64,000 bases of DNA from Kalymmatonema hyalinum WJT4-NPBG1 (GCA_019359075.1 JAHHIB010000001.1:62001-126000); one strand, 5' to 3'. Positions 8,446 to 17,629 are shown, counted from the stretch's first letter. Notes: generated from the letters alone by a model not told the origin. A program made the numbers and translations.

Positions 8446-8577
8446 TTATGCAACCCGCTTAAGTGAGCCATCGGCGTAGAACTCTAGTGGTACCAGTTCA
8501 ATCTTGCCATTAACTTTTACTTGGGAGTAAACAACTTTTACTAGTGGAGAATTATTTTGGTTATAACGCACAGACAT
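8446..8577 (-). CDS. Small hypothetical protein of 43 residues
   Basis: A 43-residue frame with ATG at 8577 behind AAGAGG eight bases upstream (AAGAGGTACATTATG). The product is basic and soluble, with alternating hydrophobic residues (LVKVVYSQVKVNGKIELVPL, then EFYADGSLKRVA) that suggest a small beta-sheet fold. No cysteine pair, no membrane segment and no double-glycine leader is seen. It sits alone in a long non-coding stretch between mgtE and the GH15 gene. I do not recognise it for certain. The good ribosome site and even codon use make it more likely real than chance. Confidence 0.5.
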   Translation of the reverse strand: MSVRYNQNNSPLVKVVYSQVKVNGKIELVPLEFYADGSLKRVA

Positions 8578-8945
8578 AATGTACCTCTTATCTTAGTCAA
8601 AATAATTTTGTTTGTGTTAATTTGTTCTCTTGGCTATGATTTACCTAAAGGGTTCTTTTTTTTTCTCAGGTTTAGCATATTTTATTTTGATTTATAATTA
8701 GTAAAAATAATTCAAAAATCAAGATAAAATCGACTACCTAGTGATAACTATTTGAAAGAATTTAAAATTTAGAGTATATTTCTCTAAAACCTGAAAAACT
8801 AGCTTGTATGTTAACAGGAGACAACAAATTCATTTCTTACTTAAACCTGCAATATCATTGCCTATTGCAGAGGTAGTCTTGGTACTAACATAATTTACTT
8901 CACAGTCTCAGGGTTGTATTCCGGAAACAGCGTACAAAATCAACT
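8578..8945. other. AT-rich intergenic region before the GH15-like gene
   Basis: About 370 bases of AT-rich DNA between the divergent 43-residue ORF and the GH15-like gene. It must hold both promoters. No operator, hairpin or ORF that I can defend was seen. Confidence 0.4.
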
Positions 8946-11900
8946 ATGAAAACAGCGACTCAACTGCAAGCTCGTCTTGAATGTTATTATCAGCAAATCA
9001 AGACAATCATCCTTGCCCGTCAGAACCCGATTACAGGTTTGCTGCCTGCGAGTACAGCAATAACGGCACACGGTGATTATACCGATGCTTGGGTACGTGA
9101 TAACGTTTACAGCATTCTGGCGGTTTGGGGGTTGGCACTTGCTTACCGCAAGGTTGATGAAGACAAGGGACGCGCCTACGAACTAGAACACAGCGTCGTC
9201 AAGCTGATGCGGGGTTTGTTGTTTGCCATGATGCGTCAGAGTTCTAAAGTAGAGCAGTTCAAGCATACCCAATCCCCTTTGGATGCTTTACACGCGAAGT
9301 ACAACACAACTACGGGCGATATCGTTGTTGGCGATGATGAATGGGGACATTTGCAACTTGATGCTACGTCGATATTTTTACTGATATTGGCGCAGATGAC
9401 TGCTTCAGGATTGCAAATCATTTACACGTTTGACGAAGTGAATTTCGTCCAAAATTTGGTTTACTACATTGGAAGAGCATACCGGACTCCAGATTACGGT
9501 ATTTGGGAACGAGGCAATAAAATTAATCATGGCAACGCAGAATTGAACGCCAGTTCTGTCGGTATGGCAAAAGCCGCATTGGAAGCGATCAATGGCTTGG
9601 ATTTATTTGGCGTGTATGGTTGTCAAGCATCGGTGATTCACGCACTGCCAGATGAAATCGCTCGTGCCAGGATTACGCTAGAATCCCTATTGCCGAGAGA
9701 ATCGCCATCAAAAGAAATCGATGCGGCGCTGTTGAGTGTGATTAGTTTTCCGGCGTTTGCCGTAGAAGATGTGCAACTGCGCGATCGCACCCGCAACGAT
9801 ATCATCAACAAACTTGAAGGAAAATACGGTTGCAAGCGCTTCCTACGCGACGGACACCAAACAGTTTTGGAAGACACAAACCGCTTGCACTACGAACCGT
9901 TGGAACTCAAACAATTTGAGCATATTGAGTGTGAATGGCCTTTATTTTTTACCTATTTATTTCTAGATGGTTTGTTTCGCGGCGAACAAGAACACGTGAA
10001 ACATTACCAAGAGCGTTTAGAGTCTTTATTGGTTGAACATGATGGCTTGCATCTGCTACCAGAACTTTATTATGTCCCAGAAGAGTTTGTAGAGGCGGAG
10101 AAGTTAGCGCCCCAAAGCCAGCCACGTTTACCTAACGAAAATATTCCGTTAGTGTGGGCACAGAGTTTGTATTTTCTTGGTCAAATGTTGAGTGAAGGGT
10201 TGATAGCGGTTGGAGATATCGATCCTTTGGGAAGGCATTTGTACATGGGAAAACACCGCGAACCTTTGGTACAAATCGCCTTACTAGCAGAAGATGAGGA
10301 TTTACAGGGAAAACTCGCAGTTCACGGCATTGAAACGCAAACGCCCAAGCAAGTAGAACCAATTCAGGTTCGACAAGCAGACGACCTTTCAGCCATTTAT
10401 ACTCAGATTGGACGCAACGATAAACTTAGTTTAACTGGACGTCCGGTGCGGCGTCTGCGGAGTTTGACAACATCTAAGATTTTTCGCCTCCGTGGCGAGA
10501 CAGTTGTCTTTCTGCCCTCGTTTTTGGATGCTCAAGTTTTCTACTTAACTCTTGATTACCATTTTTTGGTGTATGAAATTAAAAGTGAACTTGCTTACAT
10601 TCAAAAATATTGGATTGATTTGGGGCGTCCTATCCTAACTTTAATGTTAACTCACACCATGTTAGAAACCGGTAGTGAGGCATTACTTGCCCTGATACAA
10701 GAACTGAAAGATGGTGTTTGTAACGGTGTCCGGGTGAAATTGGGGCGGCTTAATCAGTTGATGTTGACAGCTGGGACTCAACGGATTGATTTTCTTCAAG
10801 AAGATTTTGAATTTTCTCAGTCTTCCGTCAAAGATGCTGCACTTCGCTGCTCTTATCTGATTTACAATCCAGACAAAAACTGGACTCTAAAGCATACTCA
10901 AGAATTTCAGATGGAGTGTGAAACCAACTTAAAATTCTTGCTTTCTTCTTTGCGCTCATCAGAAAATCTTTACGAGCAAATTGAGTTGTTGCAGACTTTG
11001 ATTCGTTTGGAAGGGCTGGAGTTTGATACAGGGTTTGGCGGACCGGGGCGTCCCGTGACAGTGGCAGATTTGCTCGATGAAGTTTACACCAAAGCAGGTG
11101 CCTCGGGCATTTGGGCAGTTGTGCGTCGTGCTGCGGGGTTGCGGCAAATGAGCGATATCGGCTTATCGGACGTAGTGACGAGTATTGTGGTGCGCGGCAA
11201 GCAAATTGCCGTAGGTAAAGCTTATAGTGAAGCTTCGCTCATAACTTTGCCACTCTCGCACAGCGAAATTGTTGAGAAAATCAATCACTTTTGTCGGGAG
11301 GATATCAGCGATCGCGTTCTGACTCAAGAAATTCTGATTAATCTTAGTAACTTAATCAAGTCAGAACCGGAACTGTTTAAAGGACTCCTGACACTCAGAG
11401 TCGGCTATTTCATCCTTTTGATTACCAGCGAACTGGCACGGGAGCTTAATGTCACCCAAGATGAGGCATACGAACACCTGATGCAACTCTCACCTTTTGA
11501 CGTGAGAACACGGGTACGTCAGGTATTATTTGAATACGGTAGCATGAGTCAGCTATTACGCCAGCAAGAATCTCTGCACGTCAAACAAAAAGAAAGTGAC
11601 ATTGATTGGGTGGTGCAACCAGGACTGATTGAGGAAATAGAAGTAGCCCCTGGTGGTTGGCGGCGCTTCCGCCAAGCCGAAGGAGCAACGGGACGCGTGC
11701 CAAAAGAGTTTTTCCAGAATGTTTGGCTGTTGATGGAACACTGCAAAGGCTTGGTGATTGGTGATAAATTAGAGCGCCGCAATCGATTGGATAGTCAGTT
11801 AGTTCTGGCGGAGATGACACCAGGGGAAAAGAATTTTGCCCTACAGGTAGAGCATCTGTTGAATAAAATTGAGGCTCCAGAGTACCGACAAGTTAATATT

Positions 11901-12161
11901 GAGACGTTGATGGAATTGGCAGCAATTGTATCCAACAACCTCAACTTGCACATCGAAGAATATATCGTGTTAGATGTGTTAATTGGTCACGCTGTACGAT
12001 TGGCATGGTTGGAAGGTAATCCTGGAAGAAGGGAGCGGTACGATGAAGATAAAGCGAGTGCATGGCGATCGTTTTACAACACCTCTCCTAGAGAGTGCGC
12101 CACCTATGTTGTGAAGGCGTTCAGGTTCTTGACCGAATTTGGGCAAGATATAGCAGCTTAA
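8946..12161 (+). CDS. GH15 / phosphorylase kinase alpha-beta-like protein
   Basis: A 1071-residue protein related to the alpha/beta subunits of phosphorylase kinase, which carry a glucoamylase-like (GH15) alpha/alpha barrel. The hallmark DYTDAWVRDNVYSILAVWGL lies at about residues 44-63, and the second half of the barrel appears in GIWERGNKINHGNAELNASS and NIPLVWAQSLYFLGQM (about 395-410). The C-terminal half is helical and includes VPKEFFQNVWLLMEHCKGLV near residue 920. Cyanobacteria often carry such a single large protein; its substrate is not known and hydrolase activity is not established, so no enzyme name is given. Translation starts at ATG 8946. Its stop codon overlaps the stop of the convergent tnpB gene by four bases, showing that the transposon sits directly at its 3' end; the C-terminus may have been altered. 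Confidence 0.85.
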   Translation: MKTATQLQARLECYYQQIKTIILARQNPITGLLPASTAITAHGDYTDAWVRDNVYSILAVWGLALAYRKVDEDKGRAYELEHSVVKLMRGLLFAMMRQSSKVEQFKHTQSPLDALHAKYNTTTGDIVVGDDEWGHLQLDATSIFLLILAQMTASGLQIIYTFDEVNFVQNLVYYIGRAYRTPDYGIWERGNKINHGNAELNASSVGMAKAALEAINGLDLFGVYGCQASVIHALPDEIARARITLESLLPRESPSKEIDAALLSVISFPAFAVEDVQLRDRTRNDIINKLEGKYGCKRFLRDGHQTVLEDTNRLHYEPLELKQFEHIECEWPLFFTYLFLDGLFRGEQEHVKHYQERLESLLVEHDGLHLLPELYYVPEEFVEAEKLAPQSQPRLPNENIPLVWAQSLYFLGQMLSEGLIAVGDIDPLGRHLYMGKHREPLVQIALLAEDEDLQGKLAVHGIETQTPKQVEPIQVRQADDLSAIYTQIGRNDKLSLTGRPVRRLRSLTTSKIFRLRGETVVFLPSFLDAQVFYLTLDYHFLVYEIKSELAYIQKYWIDLGRPILTLMLTHTMLETGSEALLALIQELKDGVCNGVRVKLGRLNQLMLTAGTQRIDFLQEDFEFSQSSVKDAALRCSYLIYNPDKNWTLKHTQEFQMECETNLKFLLSSLRSSENLYEQIELLQTLIRLEGLEFDTGFGGPGRPVTVADLLDEVYTKAGASGIWAVVRRAAGLRQMSDIGLSDVVTSIVVRGKQIAVGKAYSEASLITLPLSHSEIVEKINHFCREDISDRVLTQEILINLSNLIKSEPELFKGLLTLRVGYFILLITSELARELNVTQDEAYEHLMQLSPFDVRTRVRQVLFEYGSMSQLLRQQESLHVKQKESDIDWVVQPGLIEEIEVAPGGWRRFRQAEGATGRVPKEFFQNVWLLMEHCKGLVIGDKLERRNRLDSQLVLAEMTPGEKNFALQVEHLLNKIEAPEYRQVNIETLMELAAIVSNNLNLHIEEYIVLDVLIGHAVRLAWLEGNPGRRERYDEDKASAWRSFYNTSPRECATYVVKAFRFLTEFGQDIAA

Positions 12162-13417
12162 TTGGCGTTACAAAATGATGTCAGGATTCTAGTGTGAACT
12201 ACCCCACCGCTCCCGGCGGATGGGGCTTCTGTACTCATAGGCGAATGCCTCAAATGAGACTTTCGCCCCATTTTTGGTCTTACTTCCCCTCCTACAGCAG
12301 AGACGGCTGAACCTTCCGCCTTTAGCCATCTGATTCCTTCTGCTCTAATATTGATAGCTGCATTCCCATCGCGGTCATGATGAGTACCACAGTGAGGACA
12401 AGCCCATTCCCTCACATCTAAAGACATCTCACCTACCTGATAGAAACAATTAGAGCAGAGTTTGGAACTGGGGAACCATCTATCAATCTCAACCAATTTT
12501 GCACCTTTACGTTCTAGCTTGTAGGCTAAGAAGTTGGTGAATGTTCCCCATCCAACATCAGATATTGCTTTTGCCAATTTATGATTACGAACCATGCCTA
12601 GAAGATGAAGGTTCTCTACTATGACAGCTTGGCTATCGCTGACCAACTTATAACTAAGTTTATGCAGAAAATCTTGCCGCGAATTGCTAACTCGTTCGTA
12701 GACTTTAGCAACAACTTTTCTATATTTGTAACGAGAATTACTCCCTTTTTGCTTGCGTGCTAACTTTTGTTGTTTGCGTTTTAGATTCTTCTCATGTTTG
12801 GCAAGATGTTTAGGGTTGTCGTACTTAGACACTTTTTCACCGTCTGTAACAACGGCAAAGTGTTTCAACCCTAAATCAACACCATAAATTTTACCTTCTG
12901 AAGTACTAGGATTCTCCCCTTCTATTTCAGTCAGGATAGATGCGAAGTATTTACCAGAAGGAGTTTTGCTAATAGTAACAGTCTTGATCTTCCCGTCAAT
13001 TGGTCTATGGATTTTGGCTCTGACTACTCCAATGTCGCCTGGAAGTTTGACATTGCCATCTACAATTTTGACGTTTTGAGGATACTGGACAGACTGCTTA
13101 CCATGTTTAGATTTGAATTTAGGAAACCCCGCACGTTTTTCAAAAAAGTTTTTGTACGCTGTGGTTAAATTCAGTGTTGTCGCCTGTAAAACTTGGCTAT
13201 AACACTCAGCTAACCACGCTGTATCTTCAGCTTTTTTGAGCGCTGGAAGAAGTGCATTAAGTGCTGAACGTCCAAGTCCTTTACCCGTTTCTTTGTAAGT
13301 CTCAATTGACTTATTCAACGCATAATTCCACCACCAACGGGCAGAGCCAAACGTTTGAGCTAACAGTATTTGTTGCTCTAGGTCTGGGTATAAACGAACT
13401 TGTACGGTTTTATGTAG
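12158..13417 (-). CDS. tnpB: TnpB, RNA-guided nuclease of an IS200/IS605-family element
   Basis: A 419-residue TnpB from GTG 13417, which has GGAGG ten bases upstream; the frame is open to 13456. TnpB proteins are compact nucleases guided by a right-end (omega) RNA and are the ancestors of Cas12. All catalytic parts are present: RuvC-I YGVDLGLKHF (Asp about 181), RuvC-II VIVENLHLLGM (Glu about 268), a zinc ribbon CSNC...CPHC (about 321-343), and RuvC-III HDRDGNAAIN (Asp about 348). No tnpA transposase is adjacent, so this is a lone-tnpB (IS1341-type) unit that would need TnpA in trans. The last 15 or so codons are encoded by the right-end hairpin. It overlaps the GH15-like gene's stop by four bases. 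Confidence 0.93.
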   Translation of the reverse strand, partial: LHKTVQVRLYPDLEQQILLAQTFGSARWWWNYALNKSIETYKETGKGLGRSALNALLPALKKAEDTAWLAECYSQVLQATTLNLTTAYKNFFEKRAGFPKFKSKHGKQSVQYPQNVKIVDGNVKLPGDIGVVRAKIHRPIDGKIKTVTISKTPSGKYFASILTEIEGENPSTSEGKIYGVDLGLKHFAVVTDGEKVSKYDNPKHLAKHEKNLKRKQQKLARKQKGSNSRYKYRKVVAKVYERVSNSRQDFLHKLSYKLVSDSQAVIVENLHLLGMVRNHKLAKAISDVGWGTFTNFLAYKLERKGAKLVEIDRWFPSSKLCSNCFYQVGEMSLDVREWACPHCGTHHDRDGNAAINIRAEGIRWLKAEGSAVSAVGGEVRPKMGRKSHLRHSPMSTEAPSAGSGGVVHTRILTSFCNAN

Positions 13418-13580
13418 CACTTCACTTTCACCTCCTTGGTTCTTGTATTCTATCACGATATAGACTTAGTGATAAAACCAATCCGGAAATATTTGGGGAT
13501 TGTTCGGGCATCCATGAAGGATACACCTCTCAATCTCCCTGGCAACCTCGCCCACCGTGTAGACGGATGGGGAATTCCGC
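12188..13580 (-). mobile_element. Lone-tnpB IS200/IS605-type element
   Basis: The element runs from a left end near 13551-13580 to a right end near 12190. The right-end hairpin is clear; the left boundary is approximate and is set by a smaller hairpin, CCCACCG-TGTAGA-CGGATGGG (13551-13571), about 130 bases before tnpB. IS200/IS605 elements have subterminal hairpins instead of inverted repeats and make no target duplication, so exact ends cannot be read without an empty site. Confidence 0.65.
12194..12230 (-). ncRNA. Right-end hairpin and likely 3' end of an omega RNA
   Basis: On the minus strand CCCCATCCGC and GCGGTGGGG form a stem (plus-strand 12202-12224) followed by GTAGTTCAC, the usual right-end form of cyanobacterial tnpB elements. 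In TnpB systems the transcript over the tnpB 3' end and this hairpin is the scaffold of the guide RNA, and the guide itself would be read from the flank immediately below about 12190. Confidence 0.55.
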
Positions 13581-13606
13581 AGAATTAGTTAAATCTCGCG
13601 CAAAGA

Positions 13607-13641
13607 GGCAAAGACGCAAAGCTTTTCTAAGCGTCTTTGCC
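13607..13641. repeat. Perfect 11-bp inverted repeat downstream of the nucleotidyltransferase gene
   Basis: GGCAAAGACGC (13607-13617) and GCGTCTTTGCC (13631-13641) form a perfect stem with a 13-base loop. It stands 44 bases after the stop of the minus-strand nucleotidyltransferase gene and may end its transcript, although no U-run follows. A similar TAAAGACGC palindrome occurs at 57721, so it may belong to a dispersed family. Confidence 0.5.
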
Positions 13642-13684
13642 TGAAACTATCATCTGTTTTATAGATTTTCGAGGGCGATCGCCT

Positions 13685-14488
13685 CTACTCACCTTCCCCA
13701 TCTGCCAAAGCAGCAAAATGCCGCACTGCTCGCACTAAATCATCCGGTGTGCCAATATCTAGGTAAGTACCATCACTAAATGCTTCTGCTTCTACGTGAA
13801 AACCCTTATGAATCGCAGCTTGTATGATATCGCCAATGGGTATTTCTGGTAGCTGTGATAAATTGCTCTTCGCCTTGAGAGTTATCAGATACTCGTGCAA
13901 AAACTGCGTAAAAGCAGGTGTCCAAACCGCAATACCCCACATATAACGCAAATCTGACTGGGGAGGTTTTTCGATTATCAAACGGACTTTACCTTTATCG
14001 TCAAAGTCAACCATACCCGCTTTCTGAGGTTTATCGGTAGGGAATAATCCCAAGACGACATCGGCGTTACTAACCTCAAGGCGTGAGAGTATCCGCACAT
14101 AGGCATCTTCAGGCTGAAACAAAATATCAGGAAAACCCAAGGCTATGACAGCATCTTGGACAAAAGGATAAGCCTGATCCAACGTAAAAGGTACACCATA
14201 ACCCAAACCCATAATGAGATAGCCCAAGTTGATCGAAAGCATTGTGCCGTCGCCAAAATATGCCGGAATATCCCACTTCCCAGGGCGCAGTATAAAGTAT
14301 GTCTTCTCAATCCCTGCCAGTTGCATTTTTTCTAACAGATATTGAGAAACAACCTTCGGTCGCCAGTTAGATTTAACACCAAAGTCTTGAAAACCAACCG
14401 GATATAACTCTTTGCTAAGTGGTAAAGGAGAAATCCGGGTTGCCTGTCCACCAGCAGGTAGCAATCCGATGATTTGACGCTTGGTCAT
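13685..14488 (-). CDS. Sugar nucleotidyltransferase (NTP_transferase / RmlA-like)
   Basis: A 267-residue nucleotidyltransferase that would join a sugar-1-phosphate to an NTP. The N-terminus has the nucleotide-binding signature LLPAGGQATRISPLPLSKEL, a variant of GGxGTRLxPxTxxxPK in which Thr-Arg is kept. EKPPQSDLRYMWGIAVW and YLDIGTPDDLVRAVRHF are typical of glucose-1-phosphate thymidylyl- or uridylyltransferases. The sugar specificity cannot be read from sequence; a role in exopolysaccharide or cell-wall sugar supply is likely. It starts at ATG 14488 and stands alone on the minus strand between the tnpB element and a DUF1232 gene. Confidence 0.8.
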   Translation of the reverse strand: MTKRQIIGLLPAGGQATRISPLPLSKELYPVGFQDFGVKSNWRPKVVSQYLLEKMQLAGIEKTYFILRPGKWDIPAYFGDGTMLSINLGYLIMGLGYGVPFTLDQAYPFVQDAVIALGFPDILFQPEDAYVRILSRLEVSNADVVLGLFPTDKPQKAGMVDFDDKGKVRLIIEKPPQSDLRYMWGIAVWTPAFTQFLHEYLITLKAKSNLSQLPEIPIGDIIQAAIHKGFHVEAEAFSDGTYLDIGTPDDLVRAVRHFAALADGEGE

Positions 14489-14706
14489 AGGTAATTAAAG
14501 ATTAATAGTTAAAAATTATTTGCCCCTATTGGGTAAATATTTTAACTGCGTAGGTATCACACAATAACCAATGATCGGTAAATTAAATAACTATAAACTA
14601 ATGGCTGACGACAAATGACCAAAAAAATATCCCCCTTCTTCAGAAGCGCAGTTGTGAGTAGACGGCAAAAGGAGGGGGGTTATTAAGTTTTATTTCGTTA
14701 CAGAAA

Positions 14707-15030
14707 TTACTTAACAGAGACAGCATCAACATCGATAGTGCTGGCGGTGGAAGTGGAATCCTCGGGAGTATTGGGGGCTTTGGCGGCTTTAGCATCCGCA
14801 TTACCCTTACGCTCTTTAAAGCCTTCAATCATCAGCCCAGACACCTCAGTAACTAACAATGTCAACAGAAAGACATCATCAAGTTCTCCTACAATCGGGA
14901 AGACGTCTGGAAGAAAATCAATCGGGCTGACAAAATAAAGCAGTGTTCCTAAAATAACCCACCAGCGGTACTTAGGGTTACGGAGTAAGTTGCGGTACCA
15001 ATTATAAAGGGATTGAATTGAAAATTTCAT
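14707..15030 (-). CDS. YkvA-family DUF1232 protein
   Basis: A 107-residue protein of the YkvA/DUF1232 family. The core RNPKYRWWVILGTLLYFVSP, followed by IDFLPDVFPIVGELDD, contains the family's signature SPIDxxPDxxPxxGxxDD. One or two hydrophobic helices suggest a small membrane protein. The Ala- and Ser/Thr-rich tail (about 80-107) is probably disordered. The start ATG 15030 has GGAGG nine bases upstream. Function of the family is unknown. The stretch just past its stop (14632-14690) holds CCCCCTT and AAGGAGGGGGG arms that could form a terminator. Confidence 0.85.
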   Translation of the reverse strand: MKFSIQSLYNWYRNLLRNPKYRWWVILGTLLYFVSPIDFLPDVFPIVGELDDVFLLTLLVTEVSGLMIEGFKERKGNADAKAAKAPNTPEDSTSTASTIDVDAVSVK

Positions 15031-15247
15031 AGACTTTTACCTCCAGTTACCTTTAATTTTGGCAAATTATGCCCTACACTTCCTGTGGGAATAACCGCCC
15101 TACTTTGTCTGGAAGATGCTACTCCCTTTTTTATCGCTAAATCCCAACCCTTGAATGTGAAACGATTATGAAAGTTGTGCTTTAATTTCTAAAATTAAAG
15201 TGCTTTCGGACAATGACACCACAAATAGATGGAGGAAACCTACAACA

Positions 15248-16033
15248 GTGGATATCGTAGATTTGTTTAAAAAGGGCGGACCAGCGATGTGGCCATTGCT
15301 TGTCCTGTCGATTTTATCTTTAAGTGTCATTTTTGAGCGTTTGTGGTTCTGGTTGCGAATTTTAAGCCAGGAAAAGGAAATCGTTAATCGCGTTTTGGAT
15401 GCCGCCCGTGTAGATTGGGCGTCAGCTAGTGACATTGCTAGACAGGCTACCCGTCAGCCTATAGGACGGTTTCTCTATGCGCCCCTAAGCCTGCCAAAAA
15501 CCGATCCAGAAACCTTCCGACTGGCACTCGAAGCAACAGCAGAAGATGAATTGGCTGGAATGCGACGGGGTGAAAAACTTTTGGAAACTGTCATTGCCCT
15601 TGCGCCCTTGTTAGGATTGTTGGGTACGGTTTTAGGGTTGATCCAGTCTCTACGCTCTATTCGCATTGGTGATTTAGGAACCGAATCCACCGCTGGGGTC
15701 ACTACTGGTATTGGGGAATCCCTGATTAGTACGGCAGCAGGACTGATTGTTGCCATCACCACTTTGGCATTCTACCGCCTATTTCAAGGTATTGTGGTTA
15801 ACCAAGTCAAAATTTTCCGCCGGGCAGGCAATGACATGGAGTTGCTGTATCGGCAGTCTCCGCCTGACTATACCAACACTACACCTGGGAGTAGGGTAAT
15901 ACCTTCGACAATCATACGAGAATCTCCTCGGGATAATTTGAATTCGCCTCGGAAAAAAGGCAGAAGACCCAAGCTTTCTGAAACACCTGAACTCCCGCCC
16001 GACTCTGATTTGTCAGAACCGAAAGATAGTTAA
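15248..16033 (+). CDS. exbB: MotA/TolQ/ExbB proton channel family protein
   Basis: A 261-residue inner-membrane protein of the ExbB/TolQ family, which with ExbD uses the proton gradient to energise outer-membrane transport. Membrane helix 1 is [20 protein letters not shown]; the conserved block [20 protein letters not shown] and [20 protein letters not shown] form helices 2 and 3. The charged tail after about residue 210 is Pro/Lys-rich. GTG 15248 has GGAGG upstream and begins with the usual short N-terminus; a GTG at 15200 in frame is less likely. exbD follows after 37 bases, so the two form an operon. No tonB gene is visible here. Confidence 0.88.
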   Translation: MDIVDLFKKGGPAMWPLLVLSILSLSVIFERLWFWLRILSQEKEIVNRVLDAARVDWASASDIARQATRQPIGRFLYAPLSLPKTDPETFRLALEATAEDELAGMRRGEKLLETVIALAPLLGLLGTVLGLIQSLRSIRIGDLGTESTAGVTTGIGESLISTAAGLIVAITTLAFYRLFQGIVVNQVKIFRRAGNDMELLYRQSPPDYTNTTPGSRVIPSTIIRESPRDNLNSPRKKGRRPKLSETPELPPDSDLSEPKDS

Positions 16034-16070
16034 TAAAAAAATCCCACTCCTCAGGTATGAGAGTAAGACA

Positions 16071-16763
16071 ATGAAAGTGAACCTACATACTCCAGTAGAA
16101 GACGTCCAAATTCAAATCATTCCATTAATAGATGTCGTTTTTTGTATACTGACATTTTTTCTTTTGGCGGCTTTGCAATTTACTCGCCAAGAAGAGATTA
16201 GTATTAATTTACCTAAATCCAGTACTGGTACGCCATCTACTACAAGTGCTAAACCCAATAATATCGGTTCCAACCCACAAGTCCAACGGCAAATATTAAC
16301 TTTGACTATTGATGCTATTGGTCAAACTTACGTAGACAATGACTTAGTAAAACGAGCACAGATCAAAGAGAGTTTCCAGAAATACCTCCAACAAACTCCC
16401 AACGCGATTTTGGCTCTAAAAATCAGTCAGACAGCAACCTACAATGATGTCATATCAATTATAGATTTGTGGCGACAAGTGGGAGGCGATCGCATATCTT
16501 TTGTCACTACACCATCTTACTCTAATTCACCCATTTCTCCTGTGCCAACTAATCCTGCTGTGCCAGGAACACCACTTCTACCTAACAGCGCACCCATTGC
16601 TCCCATTAATCCACAAACCAACCCTAACTTCAATCTTCCTTCAACGCCCAATCTACCTCAGACTAACCAAGGTGTGACCCCACTTAATCCAGGTACTTCT
16701 CCCGTATTGCCTAAAGTACCCGCAGCGCCTTCTGGAAAAACTAATCCGACTCCCAACAGGTGA
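16071..16763 (+). CDS. exbD: ExbD/TolR biopolymer transport protein
   Basis: A 230-residue single-span protein that works with the ExbB upstream. The membrane helix holds the proton-carrying Asp in IPLIDVVFCILTFFLLAAL (D22). The periplasmic domain follows (LTLTIDAIGQTYVDNDLVKR to VISIIDLWRQVGGDRISFVT). The last about 70 residues are a Pro/Asn/Thr-rich tail (PVPTNPAVPGTPLLPNSAP) that ordinary ExbD proteins, about 140 residues long, lack. Such a tail might span the peptidoglycan or replace part of TonB, but this is inference. Confidence 0.88.
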   Translation: MKVNLHTPVEDVQIQIIPLIDVVFCILTFFLLAALQFTRQEEISINLPKSSTGTPSTTSAKPNNIGSNPQVQRQILTLTIDAIGQTYVDNDLVKRAQIKESFQKYLQQTPNAILALKISQTATYNDVISIIDLWRQVGGDRISFVTTPSYSNSPISPVPTNPAVPGTPLLPNSAPIAPINPQTNPNFNLPSTPNLPQTNQGVTPLNPGTSPVLPKVPAAPSGKTNPTPNR

Positions 16764-17002
16764 TCGGGAGATGAGGTGAGGGAGATGAAAAAGTATTTTC
16801 TCCCCTGCTTTCCCTGTTTTCCCTGCTTTTGTTTATCTTCTTGCCCTCTTATTGCCCAAACCTAAAGACATACAAAATAAATCTCGGTCAGAGGAACAAA
16901 TTCTGTTACTTTACAAGTAATTGGTTTAGCTTCATTTTTTGTTTTCCTATAGACCGAGTCCTTTCTCACCAATAGTCATTCACATTTCAAGGGGTTGTGG
17001 GA

Positions 17003-17490
17003 ATGAATCTTGGGACGCTTTTACTTGTTTGGCTGGTAACAGCTTGTTAGCTTGTATATTATTAGCGAATTAGAATTAGGAGTTGAAATTGACACTCCAG
17101 AAAAAGTTTTTATTTCCGCTGTAATTTTAGGAATTGTGACAGCAATATTCAGACCAATTTTACGTCTCGTATTTGCTGTTCCTAATATCCTCACGTTTGA
17201 CCTTTTTTGAATTCAAAGTTCAAAGTGTGTCCTGAGTCCTTACGGACACGCTGCGTGCCGCAGGCATACGCGCAGCGTGTCCGTTCGGCGAAGCCGTGCC
17301 GCAGGATCAGGACTCAGCGAGTGACTTGCTTTCCGGCTTTTTTACTTTTCTTATTTCCGCTGTTTGTTTTGGACTTGCAGCTTGATTAGTAGAGGGTTTT
17401 CGATTGCCTTTTGGGATTTGGAGCGCTATCTTAAGTGCATTTGGGCTCTCTGTGCTCAGTAGCCTTATATATAAATTATTGGCTCTTTAA
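17003..17490 (+). pseudogene. Broken holin-like (DUF360/YvlD-family) membrane protein gene
   Basis: ATG 17003 behind GGGGTTGTGGG opens MNLGTLLLVWLVTAC and then meets a stop. One extra base at about 17047 shifts the frame; the next frame continues SLYIISELELGVEIDTP and ISAVILGIVTAIFRPILRLV. A GC-rich palindromic block (17208-17330) then interrupts it. After the block the protein resumes as TFLISAVCFGLAA, a TGA where Trp is expected, LVEGFRLPFGIWSAILSAFG, and ends at 17490. The pieces match the four-helix phage-holin-4/YvlD family as I remember it. With a frameshift, an inserted block and a nonsense codon it is dead. Confidence 0.75.
17208..17330. repeat. GC-rich palindromic repeat inside the broken holin-like gene
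   Basis: A block rich in nested inverted repeats, for example GGACACGCTGCG (from about 17241) against CGCAGCGTGTCC (to about 17282) and GTCCTGAGTCC near CAGGACTCAGC. The same vocabulary (GGACACGCT, TTCGGCGAAGCCGTGCC) recurs at 25310-25400 and 63681-63735. It is much richer in GC than its flanks and lies within the coding frame of a dead gene, so it looks like an inserted mobile repeat. Confidence 0.7.
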
Positions 17491-17629
17491 AAAGAATTGA
17501 GAACTCAAAATTCAGAACAATTTTCTACCTAATAGTAGAGAAAGCAGTTTCAAATTCTTGACAAATAAATTTAGAGTTGTTCAAAGGAAGAATCCACATT
17601 CTGTGTTCTGAATTCTGAGTTTTGTTTGA

